A stretch of DNA of 64,000 nt from Psychrobacter sp. APC 3426 (lineage in GTDB: Bacteria; Pseudomonadota; Gammaproteobacteria; Pseudomonadales; Moraxellaceae): positions 1 through 64,000 of the forward strand of contig NZ_JASDCF010000010.1 in NCBI RefSeq assembly GCF_030408035.1, in the 5' to 3' direction. A program made the position numbers and the translations under genes. The number at the start of each line of letters is the position of its first letter. Position 1 is the stretch's first letter. The notes under the pieces are model-generated. The model had not been told where the DNA came from and made no database searches. It was given only the letters and a program-made list of their open reading frames with translations. Of the stretch, positions 38,035 to 48,833 are shown in pieces.

Positions 38035-39455
38035 GTTTAACGATTTCAGAGCAGATTGCTCGTCGCGGTCAAGGCCAAGCGCCAAGTCAGCTAAACGCAC
38101 AGCGTGTTCCAATTTATGGTGATAAGGCCACAGCCACTAGCGAAACCAAACCGCTGACATGGCGTTTGGCACATCATGATGCTGTACTCGATTTAGCCAC
38201 TTATGAATCTCTAAAAGGTTTTACGGGCCTAAAAGAAGCATTGTCTCAGTCGCCTAAAGACGTCGGCAATATGATTAAAGCAGCCAACGTCAGAGGTCGT
38301 GGCGGTGCAGGTTTTAACGCCGGTCTTAAATGGTCATTTATGTCACCACCAGACGGCTTGCCACGCTACCTCATCTGTAATGCTGATGAAATGGAGCCGG
38401 GTACCTTTAAAGACCGTCTATTGATGGAGCGTCTGCCGTTTCAGTTGATTGAAGGCATGCTCATTACTGCGCACGCTATCGGCGCGACTGACGGCTATAT
38501 CTTTATCCGCGGTGAATATATATTGGCTGCTGAGCGTTTGGTTGCGGCTATTGAAGAATGTCTGGCCAATAATCTAATGGGCGACAATATTCTTGGCTCA
38601 GACTTTAGCTTCAATCTGCATGTGCATACTGGCGCTGGGCGTTATATCTGCGGTGAAGAAACCGCATTGATTAACTGCTTAGAAGGTCGCCGTGCTAACC
38701 CACGTACCAAACCCCCTTTCCCGCAAATCTCTGGTGCATGGGGCAGACCAACGGTTGTCAATAACGTTGAGACCTTATGCAATATGCCAGCCATCTTGAA
38801 TCACGGCGTAGAGTGGTATCAATCACTATCCGAGATTAAAGGTAAAAGTAAAACGCCAGGCACCAAACTGTTTGGTTGCTCAGGATTAGTCAATGACCCA
38901 GGTCTGTGGGAATTGCCATTTGGTTATACGGCTCGCGAGATTATCGAAGAGTTGGCTGGCGGCATGAAAGAAGGTAAGACGTTAAAAGCATGGCTACCAG
39001 GCGGTGCATCGACTGACTTTTTGACTGCCAATCACTTAGATGTGGTCATGGATTTCGACACCATTCAAGAAGCCGGTAGCCGTATGGGTACTGGGTTGAT
39101 TATGGTCGTTGACGAAGCACAGGACATGGTGCCACTGCTGCGCAACCTTGAGATTTTCTTTCAACGCGAATCTTGCGGATTCTGTACCCCGTGCCGTGAT
39201 GGATTGCCTTGGGGCGTTAAACTGCTTACCGCCATCAATGATGGTGAAGGGCAAGTCGGCGATGTGGAAAAACTAGAAGGTCTGACGCGTGACTTATGGA
39301 TTGGTAAAACATTCTGTGCGCATGCTCCGGGTGCGATGGAACCACTGATGAGTGCGATTAAATATTTCCGTCCAGAGTTTGATCAAAAAATCGCGCAGGC
39401 GGTTGGTGTAGATGTCATTGATGCTGCAGCCAATCAACAGCCAGAAGTGAAATAA
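38031..39455 (+). CDS. nuoF: NADH-quinone oxidoreductase subunit F
   Basis: This 474-residue subunit binds NADH and FMN and cluster N3. The NADH loop GRGGAGFNAGLKW (~89-101), CNADEMEPGTFKDR (FMN site), GAGRYICGEETALINCLEGRR, and the 4Fe-4S ligands ESCGFCTPCRDG with the later CAHAPGA are all present. It is preceded by an Asn/Gln/Thr-rich N-terminal stretch of ~40 residues. It is coupled to nuoE by a 4-base overlap and followed by nuoG after 10 bases. Confidence 0.97.
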   Translation: MSLTISEQIARRGQGQAPSQLNAQRVPIYGDKATATSETKPLTWRLAHHDAVLDLATYESLKGFTGLKEALSQSPKDVGNMIKAANVRGRGGAGFNAGLKWSFMSPPDGLPRYLICNADEMEPGTFKDRLLMERLPFQLIEGMLITAHAIGATDGYIFIRGEYILAAERLVAAIEECLANNLMGDNILGSDFSFNLHVHTGAGRYICGEETALINCLEGRRANPRTKPPFPQISGAWGRPTVVNNVETLCNMPAILNHGVEWYQSLSEIKGKSKTPGTKLFGCSGLVNDPGLWELPFGYTAREIIEELAGGMKEGKTLKAWLPGGASTDFLTANHLDVVMDFDTIQEAGSRMGTGLIMVVDEAQDMVPLLRNLEIFFQRESCGFCTPCRDGLPWGVKLLTAINDGEGQVGDVEKLEGLTRDLWIGKTFCAHAPGAMEPLMSAIKYFRPEFDQKIAQAVGVDVIDAAANQQPEVK

Positions 39456-39465
39456 GGAGAGCGGC

Positions 39466-42400
39466 ATGGCAGTCATACATATTGATGGGACCACTGTCGA
39501 AGTAGATAGCGCAGATAACTTGCTACAAGCCTGCTTATCACTCGGCATTGATGTGCCGTATTTTTGTTATCATCCAGCCCTTGGCTCAGTCGGTTCTTGC
39601 CGTCAGTGCGCGGTCAAGCAATTCCAAAATAAAGAAGATATGGAAGCCGGTCGTGGTCGCCTCGTGATGTCATGTATGGTTGCCCCTGGCGACGACATGT
39701 ATATCTCGGTCACTGACGATGAAGCCAAAGCATTCCGCAAGTCGATGGTTGAGCTACTGATGACCAACCATCCGCATGACTGTCCAACCTGTGAAGAGGG
39801 TGGACATTGTCATTTGCAGGACATGACGTATATGTCAGGTCATAGCCGTCGTCGTTATCGCTTTACCAAACGTACCCATCATAACCAAGAGCTTGGTCCG
39901 TTTATCGCGCATGAGATGAACCGCTGTATCGCTTGCTATCGCTGTGTACGTTTTTATAAGGACTATGCAGGCGGCGAAGATTTGGGTGTTTATGGCTCAA
40001 ACAATCGCGTTTATTTTGGTCGTGATAAAGATGGTCAGTTTGAAAGCGAATTTTCAGGCAACTTAACGGAAGTTTGCCCAACCGGTGTGTTTACTGACAA
40101 AACGCATTCTGAGCGTTATAACCGTAAATGGGACATGCAGTATGCGCCAAGTATCTGTCATGGCTGCTCAGCAGGTTGTAACATCTCTCCAGGTGAGCGT
40201 TATGGCGAATTGCGCCGTATCGAAAACCGCTATAACGGCGAAGTAAACCGTTACTTCTTATGTGACCGTGGCCGTTTTGGTTACGGCTATGTCAATCGTG
40301 ACGATCGTCCAACTCAAGCGCTTGAGCGTATCAACGATAAGCATGTCAAAATCAATATCGATTATGCATTGGATGAAACCATCAAACGCATCAAAGATAA
40401 AAAAGTCATCGGCATTGGCTCGCCGCGCGCCAGCCTTGAGACCAACTTTGCCCTTAAGAATTTGGTTGGTTTTGATAGTTTCTCAACCGGTCTTAATCAT
40501 CAGCAGCAAGCACTGGTCAATAAATGTATCGAAGTACTCAGCACCGAGGGTATTTATAACCCAGGTATGACGGATATTGAAAGTCATGATGCGGTGTTGG
40601 TATTGGGTGAAGATATCACGCAAACCTCATCACGAGTAGCGCTATCAGTACGCCAAGCGGCAAAGAACGAAGGCCTAAAAATGGCGGCGGCATTACAGAC
40701 GCAGCATTGGCTTGCTGAACCGGTTAAGCGTATCGCGCAAGATGCGTTAAGTCCAGTCTATGTCATCGATGTGACCCAAACCAAGCTAGAAGACATCAGT
40801 AAAGTCAGCGTGGTTGCCACACCTGAAGATATCATTAAACTGGGTTTTAAAGTGGCTGATGAGATTGCTAACTTTGCTGATGACTTGGCAGAAATAGCAG
40901 ATCCACAATCGACTGAACAAGGTGTCGATACTGATGCGATGCAGGCACTCGCTCAGCAAATTGCTTATGACTTGGTTCAAGCAGATAAGCCGCTAGTCAT
41001 CTCGGGTAGCAGCTTGTCATCGACTGCTTTAATAGAAGCAGCCGCGCAAATCACTCAGGTACTCACGCAAAAACGCACAGCAATTAAAGCGACTGAGCAA
41101 CAGCAGGTTGAGGCACATAATGCCAAAGTACAGGCAGCCCAAGCAAAAGCGGCTAATGACCAGCCTGAAGAAGACCAAGACTTATCTGCTAAGCCAAACA
41201 AACCTGAAACGGGCGTGAATACAGAAGCACAAGATGACGTCGAGCGCGAGCCTGCGAAAAAACTTGAGCTAAAAGAAGTCAATAAAAAATATCATGCACA
41301 AGCAGGTATTTACTTAACGGTGCCTGATGCCAACAGCATGGGTGTCTGTATGCTTGGTGGTCAGTCAGTTGAAGAAGTATTAGCCACTGACTTTGATGTG
41401 GTTATCGTCGCTGAAAATCAGCTGACTGATGCCATCGACGCCAATAAGCTAACACAACTATTGGCAGACAAGACCGTCATTGCACTGGATCATCAACTGC
41501 TTGATTGGCACAAAGACGTCGACATCGTCTTACCTGCCGCCAGTTTCGCTGAAGCAGATGGTACGCTTATCTCTGCTGAAGGTCGTGCTCAGCGCTTCTT
41601 CCAAGTTTATGATAACGAATACTACCATCCGATGAGCAGCATCAAAGAAGGCTGGCGCTGGTTACATGCCGTACATAGCAGCATTGAAGGTCGTGATGTT
41701 GACTGGACACAGCTTGATGATGTTATCAATGCGTTGATTGCCACACACCCTAAACTTGCTGGTATCAAAGGCGCTGCGCCTGATGCTGATTACCGTATCA
41801 CGGGTCTAAAAATTGCTCGTCAGCCGCGCCGCTATTCAGGTCGTACCGCCATGCGTGCTCCAATCTCAGTACATGAGCCGATGCAGCCAAAAGATTTGGA
41901 TACGGGCTTAACTTTCTCAATGGAAGGCTATAGTGGTAAACAAACGCCAAGCTCGATGATTCCTTTTGCCAATGCGGCAGGTTGGAACTCACCGCAAGCA
42001 TGGAATAAGTATCAAGACAAAGTCGGCGGCAGTCTGAAAAACGGTGACCCAGGCGTGCGCTTGTTCGATCAACTAGAGCGTCTGGCCACGCGTCAATATG
42101 TGGCACCAGAAGCCATGTCTGCAACCACGACTGACTTGCAGCAGGGACAAGCAAAGCTTGTGCCTATCTATAATATTTATGCCAGCTCAATGATGGCATC
42201 ACGTAGCCCAATTGTTGCCGAGCAACTGCCTGTTGCGGCATGGCATATCGGTATGGACGATGCCAAAGACTGGAACATTGCGGCTGGTGATTACTTAGCC
42301 ATCGAGATTGATAAGCAACAAATTACCTTGCCCGTTCAGCTCGTCGGCTATTTAGCGGAAGGCTGTATCGGCTATCCCGTTGGACAGGTGAGTATCATTC

Positions 42401-42543
42401 ACCCCTCAATGCCAGCATCAGTCCGCAAAATTGATGCACCAGTAACGATGATGGGCAGCATGGCTAATGACAGCGATTTAACTGCGAATACTAACGATAC
42501 AGCGCCCGTAAATAGCGCGCCGACCACCACACAGGAGGTGTAA
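39466..42543 (+). CDS. nuoG: NADH-quinone oxidoreductase subunit G
   Basis: This 1025-residue subunit carries several Fe-S clusters: an N-terminal 2Fe-2S domain ([19 protein letters not shown]), the [14 protein letters not shown] site (His-ligated N5), [17 protein letters not shown] and CPTGVF (N4), and [20 protein letters not shown] (N7 type). A molybdopterin-like domain follows. It exceeds E. coli NuoG (~908) owing to an acidic Ala/Gln/Glu/Lys-rich insert at ~540-605 ([20 protein letters not shown] onward) and a polar C-terminal tail. GGAG precedes the ATG. Confidence 0.97.
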   Translation: MAVIHIDGTTVEVDSADNLLQACLSLGIDVPYFCYHPALGSVGSCRQCAVKQFQNKEDMEAGRGRLVMSCMVAPGDDMYISVTDDEAKAFRKSMVELLMTNHPHDCPTCEEGGHCHLQDMTYMSGHSRRRYRFTKRTHHNQELGPFIAHEMNRCIACYRCVRFYKDYAGGEDLGVYGSNNRVYFGRDKDGQFESEFSGNLTEVCPTGVFTDKTHSERYNRKWDMQYAPSICHGCSAGCNISPGERYGELRRIENRYNGEVNRYFLCDRGRFGYGYVNRDDRPTQALERINDKHVKINIDYALDETIKRIKDKKVIGIGSPRASLETNFALKNLVGFDSFSTGLNHQQQALVNKCIEVLSTEGIYNPGMTDIESHDAVLVLGEDITQTSSRVALSVRQAAKNEGLKMAAALQTQHWLAEPVKRIAQDALSPVYVIDVTQTKLEDISKVSVVATPEDIIKLGFKVADEIANFADDLAEIADPQSTEQGVDTDAMQALAQQIAYDLVQADKPLVISGSSLSSTALIEAAAQITQVLTQKRTAIKATEQQQVEAHNAKVQAAQAKAANDQPEEDQDLSAKPNKPETGVNTEAQDDVEREPAKKLELKEVNKKYHAQAGIYLTVPDANSMGVCMLGGQSVEEVLATDFDVVIVAENQLTDAIDANKLTQLLADKTVIALDHQLLDWHKDVDIVLPAASFAEADGTLISAEGRAQRFFQVYDNEYYHPMSSIKEGWRWLHAVHSSIEGRDVDWTQLDDVINALIATHPKLAGIKGAAPDADYRITGLKIARQPRRYSGRTAMRAPISVHEPMQPKDLDTGLTFSMEGYSGKQTPSSMIPFANAAGWNSPQAWNKYQDKVGGSLKNGDPGVRLFDQLERLATRQYVAPEAMSATTTDLQQGQAKLVPIYNIYASSMMASRSPIVAEQLPVAAWHIGMDDAKDWNIAAGDYLAIEIDKQQITLPVQLVGYLAEGCIGYPVGQVSIIHPSMPASVRKIDAPVTMMGSMANDSDLTANTNDTAPVNSAPTTTQEV

Positions 42544-42544
42544 T

Positions 42545-43588
42545 ATGCAAGTTACCCGTATTATCCCTGATGTGCCAAGCTTTTTGGCCGGCAGTATGAG
42601 CTTTGATACTTGGTCCATTTTATTTATGGTAGGGCAATCACTGGTTATTTTCTTAGTGGTGGTCATGGTTGCCGCGATGATGATTGTCTATGAGCGCCGC
42701 ATGTTGGCCTTGTGGCAAGACCGCTATGGTCCAAACCGTGTCGGGCCATTTGGTTCATTACAACTGGTTGCTGATATGCTAAAAATCTTCTTTAAAGAAG
42801 ATTGGACGCCAAACTTTACCGATAAGTTTATGTTTACTTTGGCACCTGCGGTCGCCATGTTTACCGCATTGGCCTCATTTGCCATTATTCCTATCTCGCC
42901 AACCCTTGGGGTGGCTGATTGGGATATCGGTATTTTGTTCTTTTTTGCCATGGCAGGTATTGCAGTCTATGCAGTGATGTTCGGCGGTTGGGCGTCTGCG
43001 AACAAATTCTCACTATTGGGTGGTCTTCGTTCTGCAGCACAAACCATCAGTTACGAAGTGTTCTTAGGCTTATCATTAATGGGCGTAGTCGCATTGACTG
43101 GCTCATTTAACTTGCGCGAAATCGTTGAGTCACAGATTGACGGCTGGTATATCATTCCGCAGTTTTTTGGCTTTTTGACCTTTGTTGTCGCTGGTGTTGC
43201 GGTTACTCATAGGCACCCATTCGATCAGCCAGAGGCAGAGCAAGAATTGGCCGAAGGCTATCATGTTGAATATTCTGGCATGAAGTTCGGTATGTTCTTC
43301 ATCGGAGAATATGTCAACGTCGTCCTGATTTCTGCATTGATGACCTGTCTGTTCTTCGGCGGTTGGCTGGCGCCCTTTAATTTAGATATTCCATTTATTC
43401 CACCAGCTTTTTGGTTCATGATTAAGACGCTGTTCTTTATGACCATGTTTATTTTGGCTCGAGGCTCACTCATGCGTCCGCGCTATGATCAGGTGATGAA
43501 CTTTGGCTGGAAAGTCTGCCTGCCAGTAACGCTGATTAATTTAATTGTTACTGCTGCGGTCATTTTGATCTTTTCCCCAACGTTGTAA
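42545..43588 (+). CDS. nuoH: NADH-quinone oxidoreductase subunit H
   Basis: This 347-residue membrane subunit links the peripheral arm to the membrane arm and lines the quinone channel. Seen are [47 protein letters not shown] and [22 protein letters not shown] with the conserved acidic loop, then [19 protein letters not shown]. About eight helices. AGGAGGTG lies directly before the ATG, one base after the nuoG stop. Confidence 0.98.
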   Translation: MQVTRIIPDVPSFLAGSMSFDTWSILFMVGQSLVIFLVVVMVAAMMIVYERRMLALWQDRYGPNRVGPFGSLQLVADMLKIFFKEDWTPNFTDKFMFTLAPAVAMFTALASFAIIPISPTLGVADWDIGILFFFAMAGIAVYAVMFGGWASANKFSLLGGLRSAAQTISYEVFLGLSLMGVVALTGSFNLREIVESQIDGWYIIPQFFGFLTFVVAGVAVTHRHPFDQPEAEQELAEGYHVEYSGMKFGMFFIGEYVNVVLISALMTCLFFGGWLAPFNLDIPFIPPAFWFMIKTLFFMTMFILARGSLMRPRYDQVMNFGWKVCLPVTLINLIVTAAVILIFSPTL

Positions 43589-43643
43589 TCATTACTAGCC
43601 ATCATTGATGAACTAGGGTAAAGCTGATAAGGATAATAATCCC

Positions 43644-44192
43644 ATGTTTACTACCATAAAAAAGACCGTCATTGGTATATTTACCATTGTCCGCAGCATG
43701 TGGATGGTCAATAGTCATGCGCTCAGGCCACGCGACACTATTTTGTATCCTGAAGAGCCGGTACCCGTACCGCCGCGTTTTCGTGGACGCATTATCTTGT
43801 CTCGTGACCCTGATGGTGATGAGCGCTGTGTTGCCTGTAACTTATGTGCGGTGGCATGTCCAGTGGGTTGTATCTCATTGCAAAAAGCAGAACGTGAAGA
43901 CGGACGTTGGTATCCAGAGTTCTTCCGTATTAACTTTTCGCGCTGTATCTTTTGCGGATTGTGTGAGGAAGCCTGTCCGACGACAGCCATTCAAATGACC
44001 CCAGATTTTGAGTTGGGTGAATATAAGCGCCAAGATTTGGTCTACGAAAAAGAGCACCTGCTCATTTCAGGACCAGGTAAGTATCCTGATTATAACTATT
44101 ATCGTGTGACGGGTATGGCGGTAGCGGACAAACCAAAAGGCGCATCACAAAACGAAGCTGCACCGATTGATCTAAGGAGCTTGCTGCCATGA
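43644..44192 (+). CDS. nuoI: NADH-quinone oxidoreductase subunit I
   Basis: This 182-residue ferredoxin-like subunit binds clusters N6a and N6b through [15 protein letters not shown] (~63-77) and [13 protein letters not shown] (~102-114). The [18 protein letters not shown] lead and [12 protein letters not shown] strand are typical. It passes electrons toward NuoB. Its stop overlaps the nuoJ start (ATGATG). Confidence 0.98.
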   Translation: MFTTIKKTVIGIFTIVRSMWMVNSHALRPRDTILYPEEPVPVPPRFRGRIILSRDPDGDERCVACNLCAVACPVGCISLQKAEREDGRWYPEFFRINFSRCIFCGLCEEACPTTAIQMTPDFELGEYKRQDLVYEKEHLLISGPGKYPDYNYYRVTGMAVADKPKGASQNEAAPIDLRSLLP

Positions 44193-44917
44193 TGAGTATT
44201 TTAAACAGTCCTGAATTGGCAGGGTTTTACTCACTCGCTGCTGTGGCTATATTTGCCAGCTTGCGAGTGGTGACTCAGGCCAATCCAGTGCATGCTATTT
44301 TATCGATGATTGTGTCGTTATTGGCCATATCGGGCATATTCTTTGTATTGGGTGCGCCCTTCGCTGGTGCGCTAGAAATCGTTGTCTACGCTGGTGCCAT
44401 TATGGTGCTGTTCGTCTTTGTCATTATGATGCTCAATTTGGGCATGAGTAATGATGAGCGTGAAGAGCGTTGGTTGGATGCGGGTACGTGGGCGCTACCG
44501 ACAGGGCTGACGATTATTATCGCCGTTGTGCTGTATGCGATGATTGGTCTTAATCATGACGATGCGGCGATGATTGGTGGCACGACCATCTCTGCCAAAA
44601 CGGTCGGTACGGTGTTATTTACTAAGTATGTCATGTTGGTTGAAGTGGCTGCATTGCTGCTATTGGCTGCATTGGTTGCGGCTTATCATTTGGGTAAAGA
44701 AACAAAGGATGATGAGATTATCGGCAACGATAGTCAAGACATTCAGGCAGATGTCGGCAGCATCGTACAATATGATAACCGCCACACAGACAGCAGCTAT
44801 CCAGATAGTGATGCGGTAAAAATGGCGAAACCATACGAATATAAAGATGTTGACCCGCATGACTATGTCGGTAAGCAGGTAGGTGTACAACGAGTCACGC
44901 GCAAGGAGTCAGACTGA
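44189..44917 (+). CDS. nuoJ: NADH-quinone oxidoreductase subunit J
   Basis: This 242-residue subunit has five helices with the conserved [20 protein letters not shown] pi-bulge region (~57-76) and [11 protein letters not shown] after it. A polar C-terminal tail of ~65 residues after the last helix (from [15 protein letters not shown]) makes it longer than E. coli NuoJ (184). Two ATGs overlap the nuoI stop; the first is used here. Its TGA overlaps the nuoK ATG. Confidence 0.96.
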   Translation: MMSILNSPELAGFYSLAAVAIFASLRVVTQANPVHAILSMIVSLLAISGIFFVLGAPFAGALEIVVYAGAIMVLFVFVIMMLNLGMSNDEREERWLDAGTWALPTGLTIIIAVVLYAMIGLNHDDAAMIGGTTISAKTVGTVLFTKYVMLVEVAALLLLAALVAAYHLGKETKDDEIIGNDSQDIQADVGSIVQYDNRHTDSSYPDSDAVKMAKPYEYKDVDPHDYVGKQVGVQRVTRKESD

Positions 44918-45324
44918 TGGTACTAGCAGCAAGCGTGGCACAAGATGTGTCAAACGTGCCGTTTGCCCATGAGGTAGCAGGCTTTGTACAGCCAGCTGCT
45001 GAGGCGCAACAGGTACTGGGCATGATTCCCATGAGTCACGGATTGATTTTGGCAGGTATTTTATTTGCCATCGGTCTGTGCGGCGTCATGGTACGACGTA
45101 ATTTTCTATTTATGCTGATGAGTCTTGAGATCATGATGAACGCGACAGCATTAGCATTTGTGGTAGCAGGCAGTCGCTGGGTCGATCCGGATGGACAAAT
45201 CATGTTTATCTTTATTTTGACTTTGGCAGCTGCTGAAGCCTCAATCGGTCTGGCAATATTATTGCGGTTTTATCATAAGCGTGGGCATCTCGATGTCGAT
45301 AGCGCCAATGAGATGAAAGGATGA
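44917..45324 (+). CDS. nuoK: NADH-quinone oxidoreductase subunit K
   Basis: This 135-residue antiporter-like membrane subunit has three helices: [39 protein letters not shown] with the conserved glutamate, and [20 protein letters not shown] with the second glutamate. Other NuoK proteins start at the residue equivalent to MIPMSHG (45022 here). The 44917 ATG has a perfect AAGGAG 8 bases upstream while 45022 has only a weak one, so I keep a 35-residue N-terminal extension. It overlaps nuoJ by one base. Confidence 0.94.
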   Translation: MVLAASVAQDVSNVPFAHEVAGFVQPAAEAQQVLGMIPMSHGLILAGILFAIGLCGVMVRRNFLFMLMSLEIMMNATALAFVVAGSRWVDPDGQIMFIFILTLAAAEASIGLAILLRFYHKRGHLDVDSANEMKG

Positions 45325-45328
45325 TGTC

Positions 45329-47203
45329 ATGAGTTTATTACCATTAACCTTTATATTCCCGCTCATTGGCTTTTTGATTTTAGCCTTTATGCGCGATAAA
45401 TTAACAGAGCAAGTGGCGATGATAGTCGGTGTCGGTAGCATGTTGCTATCAGCCCTCTGTACGCTCGTCGTAAGCTATACTTTTTTGACCAGTAATCCAG
45501 CTGGAACGGTAGTAGAGATTCCGCTATGGACTTGGTTTCAGGTCGGTGATTTTGCACCGAGCTTCGGTCTCAGCTTTGATGGCTTGGCATTGACCATGAC
45601 AGGTGTTATTACTGGTATCGGCTTTTTGATTCATATGTTTGCCGCTTGGTACATGAAAGGCGATACTGGCTTTGCCCGTTTCTTTAGCTATATGAACTTG
45701 TTCGTCGCCAGTATGTTGTTGCTAGTGCTAGCAGATAACTTGTTTTTGCTTTATCTCGGTTGGGAAGGCGTGGGTATCTGTTCGTACTTGCTGATTGGTT
45801 ATTACTATCATGACAGAGCCAACGGTCTTGCGGCAATGAAAGCCTTTACCGTGACTCGCGTGGGTGATGTGTTCTTAGCCTTTGGTTTGTTCTTATTGTT
45901 CCGTGAGTTCGGTACACTGAATATTCAAGAGATTATCACTCGCGCGCCAGAAGTCTTTGATATCAACAATCCAACGATGATGCTGACCACCATGATGCTC
46001 GTTGGCGGTGCCATGGGTAAATCAGCTCAGCTACCATTACATACGTGGCTTGCTGATGCAATGGCAGGCCCAACGCCAGTATCGGCATTGATTCACGCCG
46101 CAACGATGGTCACGGCAGGGGTTTATTTAATCGCCCGTCTGCATCCATTGTTTGAGCTGACCCCAGGTATTTTATTGTATTGGGTTGGTGGCGTCGGGGC
46201 GCTGACGCTGGTCGTTGCTGGATTCTGTGCGCTCGCACAAACCGATATCAAGCGTATCCTTGCTTATTCGACCATGAGCCAGATTGGCTATATGTTCTTA
46301 GCATTGGGCGTTGGCGCATGGCAAGGGGCTATCTTCCACTTGATGACCCATGCTTTCTTTAAAGCACTATTATTCTTATCATCAGGTGCGGTCATCCTAG
46401 CGGTACACCATGAGCAAAACATCTTTAAGATGGGCGGCTTACGTAAAAAGATACCCTTGGTATTTTGGTGTTATATCGTTGGTGGCGGTGCACTGGCTGC
46501 CATACCTTGGGTCACCGTTGGTTTCTACTCTAAAGAAGCGATTCTATGGGAGACTTATGCCACCGGTCATCTGGTATTGTTCTACATGGGTGTGTTTGGC
46601 GCTTTCTTAACCGCACTTTATACCTTCCGTATGATTTGGATTATCTTCTTTGGTGAAGAAAAAACGCCTGCGCACAAGCTATCAGGGGTGTCATATTGGC
46701 TACCACTTACCGTGCTACTGGTGTTATCAACTGCCGTCGGTGCGTGGATTACACCGCCATTGCAAGGTGTGTTGCCAGAGAGTGTTGGGCATCTATTAGA
46801 AGTGGCCGGTCAAGCAGAAGCGAAACATACAGCAGAATACATAGCGATGGGCGCCATGCTCGCCGGTTTGGTATTGGCTGCATTATTATATGTGGTGAAT
46901 AAAGGTCGTTTGCTAACGAGCTTTAAGCGTACCCGTATCGGCGGCGCGTTGTATCACTGGTGCTACCATGGCCTAGGCTTCGATGCGCTATACGATATAA
47001 TTTTTGTAAAACCCTTTTTGTTCATCGGCCGCTTATTTAAAGCCGACCCTATCGATAAAACGTGGCTGTTGTTACCTAAGCTGGCTTCAGCGGGTAATAA
47101 AGTATTGTCTGCGACGCAAACAGGGTCACTTCGAGGCTACGCCGCAAGCTTTGGCTTGGGTGTTGCTGTATTGCTAGTGCTGGTAATGATGACGGTGGTA
47201 TAA
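45329..47203 (+). CDS. nuoL: NADH-quinone oxidoreductase subunit L
   Basis: This 624-residue proton-pumping antiporter-like subunit has ~16 helices. Markers are LYLGWEGVGICSYLLIGYYY (conserved glutamate), MMLVGGAMGKSAQLPLHTWL with the lysine, AMAGPTPVSALIHAATMVTAG, the FCALAQTDIKRILAYSTMSQIGYM loop and the long C-terminal lateral helix region (~480-600). It is the distal unit of the membrane arm. Start 4 bases after nuoK stop. Confidence 0.98.
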   Translation: MSLLPLTFIFPLIGFLILAFMRDKLTEQVAMIVGVGSMLLSALCTLVVSYTFLTSNPAGTVVEIPLWTWFQVGDFAPSFGLSFDGLALTMTGVITGIGFLIHMFAAWYMKGDTGFARFFSYMNLFVASMLLLVLADNLFLLYLGWEGVGICSYLLIGYYYHDRANGLAAMKAFTVTRVGDVFLAFGLFLLFREFGTLNIQEIITRAPEVFDINNPTMMLTTMMLVGGAMGKSAQLPLHTWLADAMAGPTPVSALIHAATMVTAGVYLIARLHPLFELTPGILLYWVGGVGALTLVVAGFCALAQTDIKRILAYSTMSQIGYMFLALGVGAWQGAIFHLMTHAFFKALLFLSSGAVILAVHHEQNIFKMGGLRKKIPLVFWCYIVGGGALAAIPWVTVGFYSKEAILWETYATGHLVLFYMGVFGAFLTALYTFRMIWIIFFGEEKTPAHKLSGVSYWLPLTVLLVLSTAVGAWITPPLQGVLPESVGHLLEVAGQAEAKHTAEYIAMGAMLAGLVLAALLYVVNKGRLLTSFKRTRIGGALYHWCYHGLGFDALYDIIFVKPFLFIGRLFKADPIDKTWLLLPKLASAGNKVLSATQTGSLRGYAASFGLGVAVLLVLVMMTVV

Positions 47204-47204
47204 G

Positions 47205-48830
47205 ATGATTGAGTTACAACAAACGTGGATGCTACCAGCATTAATCGCAATTCCTTTTATTGCAGGGTTGCTGTGTTGGTTGGTAGAGCGGTTTAATAAA
47301 CGTCTGCCGCGCTGGATTGCCTTAATTGGTATGACGTTGACCTTTGCATTGTCACTAGTGCTGTGGCAATACGGCGACTATAGCGGCATGAGTAAGCAAG
47401 TGATTGCGCCGGATGCAAACGTGCCATGGGTCGCTGAGTTCAGTGTGCCATGGATACCAAGCTTCGGTATCAGCTTTCACTTGGCATTAGATGGTTTGTC
47501 TTTATTGATGGTGGGATTGACAGGACTGCTCGGTATAGCTGCGGTTGCCTGTTCGTGGAATGAGATTCAGCGTCGTGTTGGTTTCTTCCATCTAAACCTG
47601 CTGTGGAGTTTGGGCGGTGTCATCGGTGTTTTCTTAGCGATTGATCTGTTCTTATTCTTCTTCTTTTGGGAGATGATGCTGGTTCCTATCTACTTCTTGA
47701 TCGCTATCTGGGGTCATGATGTCGTTGGCAAAACCAAAGAGTATGCAGCAACCAAGTTCTTTATTTATACCCAAGCGTCTGGGCTTATCATGCTCATCGG
47801 TATCTTGGTGTTGGTCATTATCAGCTATGCCCAAAAAGGGGTGGTGAGCTTTAATTATAATGACTTACTCGGCACCTCACTTGGTGGTTGGGAATATCCC
47901 ATCATGCTGTGCTTCTTTATTGGCTTTGCGGTGAAGCTACCAATCATTCCTTTCCATGGCTGGTTGCCAGATGCGCACGCACAGGCACCTACCGCAGGTT
48001 CGGTGGATTTGGCCGGTGTTCTAATTAAAACAGCTGCTTATGGTTTGATTCGTTTTGTCTTGCCATTGTTTCCAGCCGCCTCACAAGAGTTTGCGCCGAT
48101 CGCCATGACTTTGGGTACCATTGGTATCTTCTATGGTGCGTGGCTAGCCTTTATGCAAACCGACATGAAGCGTCTATTGGCTTATACCAGTATCTCGCAC
48201 ATGGGCTTTGTGGTATTGGCCATTTATGCTGGAACATTACTCAGCTTGCAAGGGTTGATGATTCAGATGCTCGCGCACGGGCTTAGCTCAGCGGCATTGT
48301 TCATCATGGCAGGGCAATTATATGAGCGTCTGCACACGCGTGATTTGACGCTGATGGGCGGTATGTGGGGTCAGTTCCGCTACTATGCGCCGATATTAAT
48401 GTTCTTTTGTGCCGCTTTACTTGGTATTCCAGGGACCGGTAACTTCATTGGCGAGTTTATGATTTTATTTGGCTCATTTGCTCAGTATCCAGTGTTTGTG
48501 GTATTTGCCACTTTCAGCTTGGTACTCGCAGGCCTATACTCGCTCATTTTAATTCATCGTGCATTGTTTGGTAAAAACAACATCGAAGCATTGGCTGCGC
48601 ATGAGACCAAGTCACATGGTTTACCACCCCGTAAGCTAAAAGATTTGGGCAAACGTGAGCTGTCGCTATTATTGATGTTGGCTGCTGGTTTGGTATGGCT
48701 CGGATTATATCCACAGCCGTTCCTTGATACCTCAAGTCATGCGATGCAGTGGATTAATAATGCTTATATATACAGTCAAGTAACACAGGTAGATGCGTCG
48801 CAACTGCTTGATGCAATGGAGGCACGTTAA
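47205..48830 (+). CDS. nuoM: NADH-quinone oxidoreductase subunit M
   Basis: This 541-residue antiporter-like subunit pumps protons in the membrane arm. Seen are FFFFWEMMLVPIYFLIAIWG (conserved glutamate), FIGFAVKLPIIPFHGWLPDA (lysine), AHAQAPTAGSVDLAGVLIK and FMQTDMKRLLAYTSISHMGF. About 14 helices. It starts one base after the nuoL stop and ends 3 bases before nuoN. Confidence 0.98.
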   Translation: MIELQQTWMLPALIAIPFIAGLLCWLVERFNKRLPRWIALIGMTLTFALSLVLWQYGDYSGMSKQVIAPDANVPWVAEFSVPWIPSFGISFHLALDGLSLLMVGLTGLLGIAAVACSWNEIQRRVGFFHLNLLWSLGGVIGVFLAIDLFLFFFFWEMMLVPIYFLIAIWGHDVVGKTKEYAATKFFIYTQASGLIMLIGILVLVIISYAQKGVVSFNYNDLLGTSLGGWEYPIMLCFFIGFAVKLPIIPFHGWLPDAHAQAPTAGSVDLAGVLIKTAAYGLIRFVLPLFPAASQEFAPIAMTLGTIGIFYGAWLAFMQTDMKRLLAYTSISHMGFVVLAIYAGTLLSLQGLMIQMLAHGLSSAALFIMAGQLYERLHTRDLTLMGGMWGQFRYYAPILMFFCAALLGIPGTGNFIGEFMILFGSFAQYPVFVVFATFSLVLAGLYSLILIHRALFGKNNIEALAAHETKSHGLPPRKLKDLGKRELSLLLMLAAGLVWLGLYPQPFLDTSSHAMQWINNAYIYSQVTQVDASQLLDAMEAR

Positions 48831-48833
48831 GTC

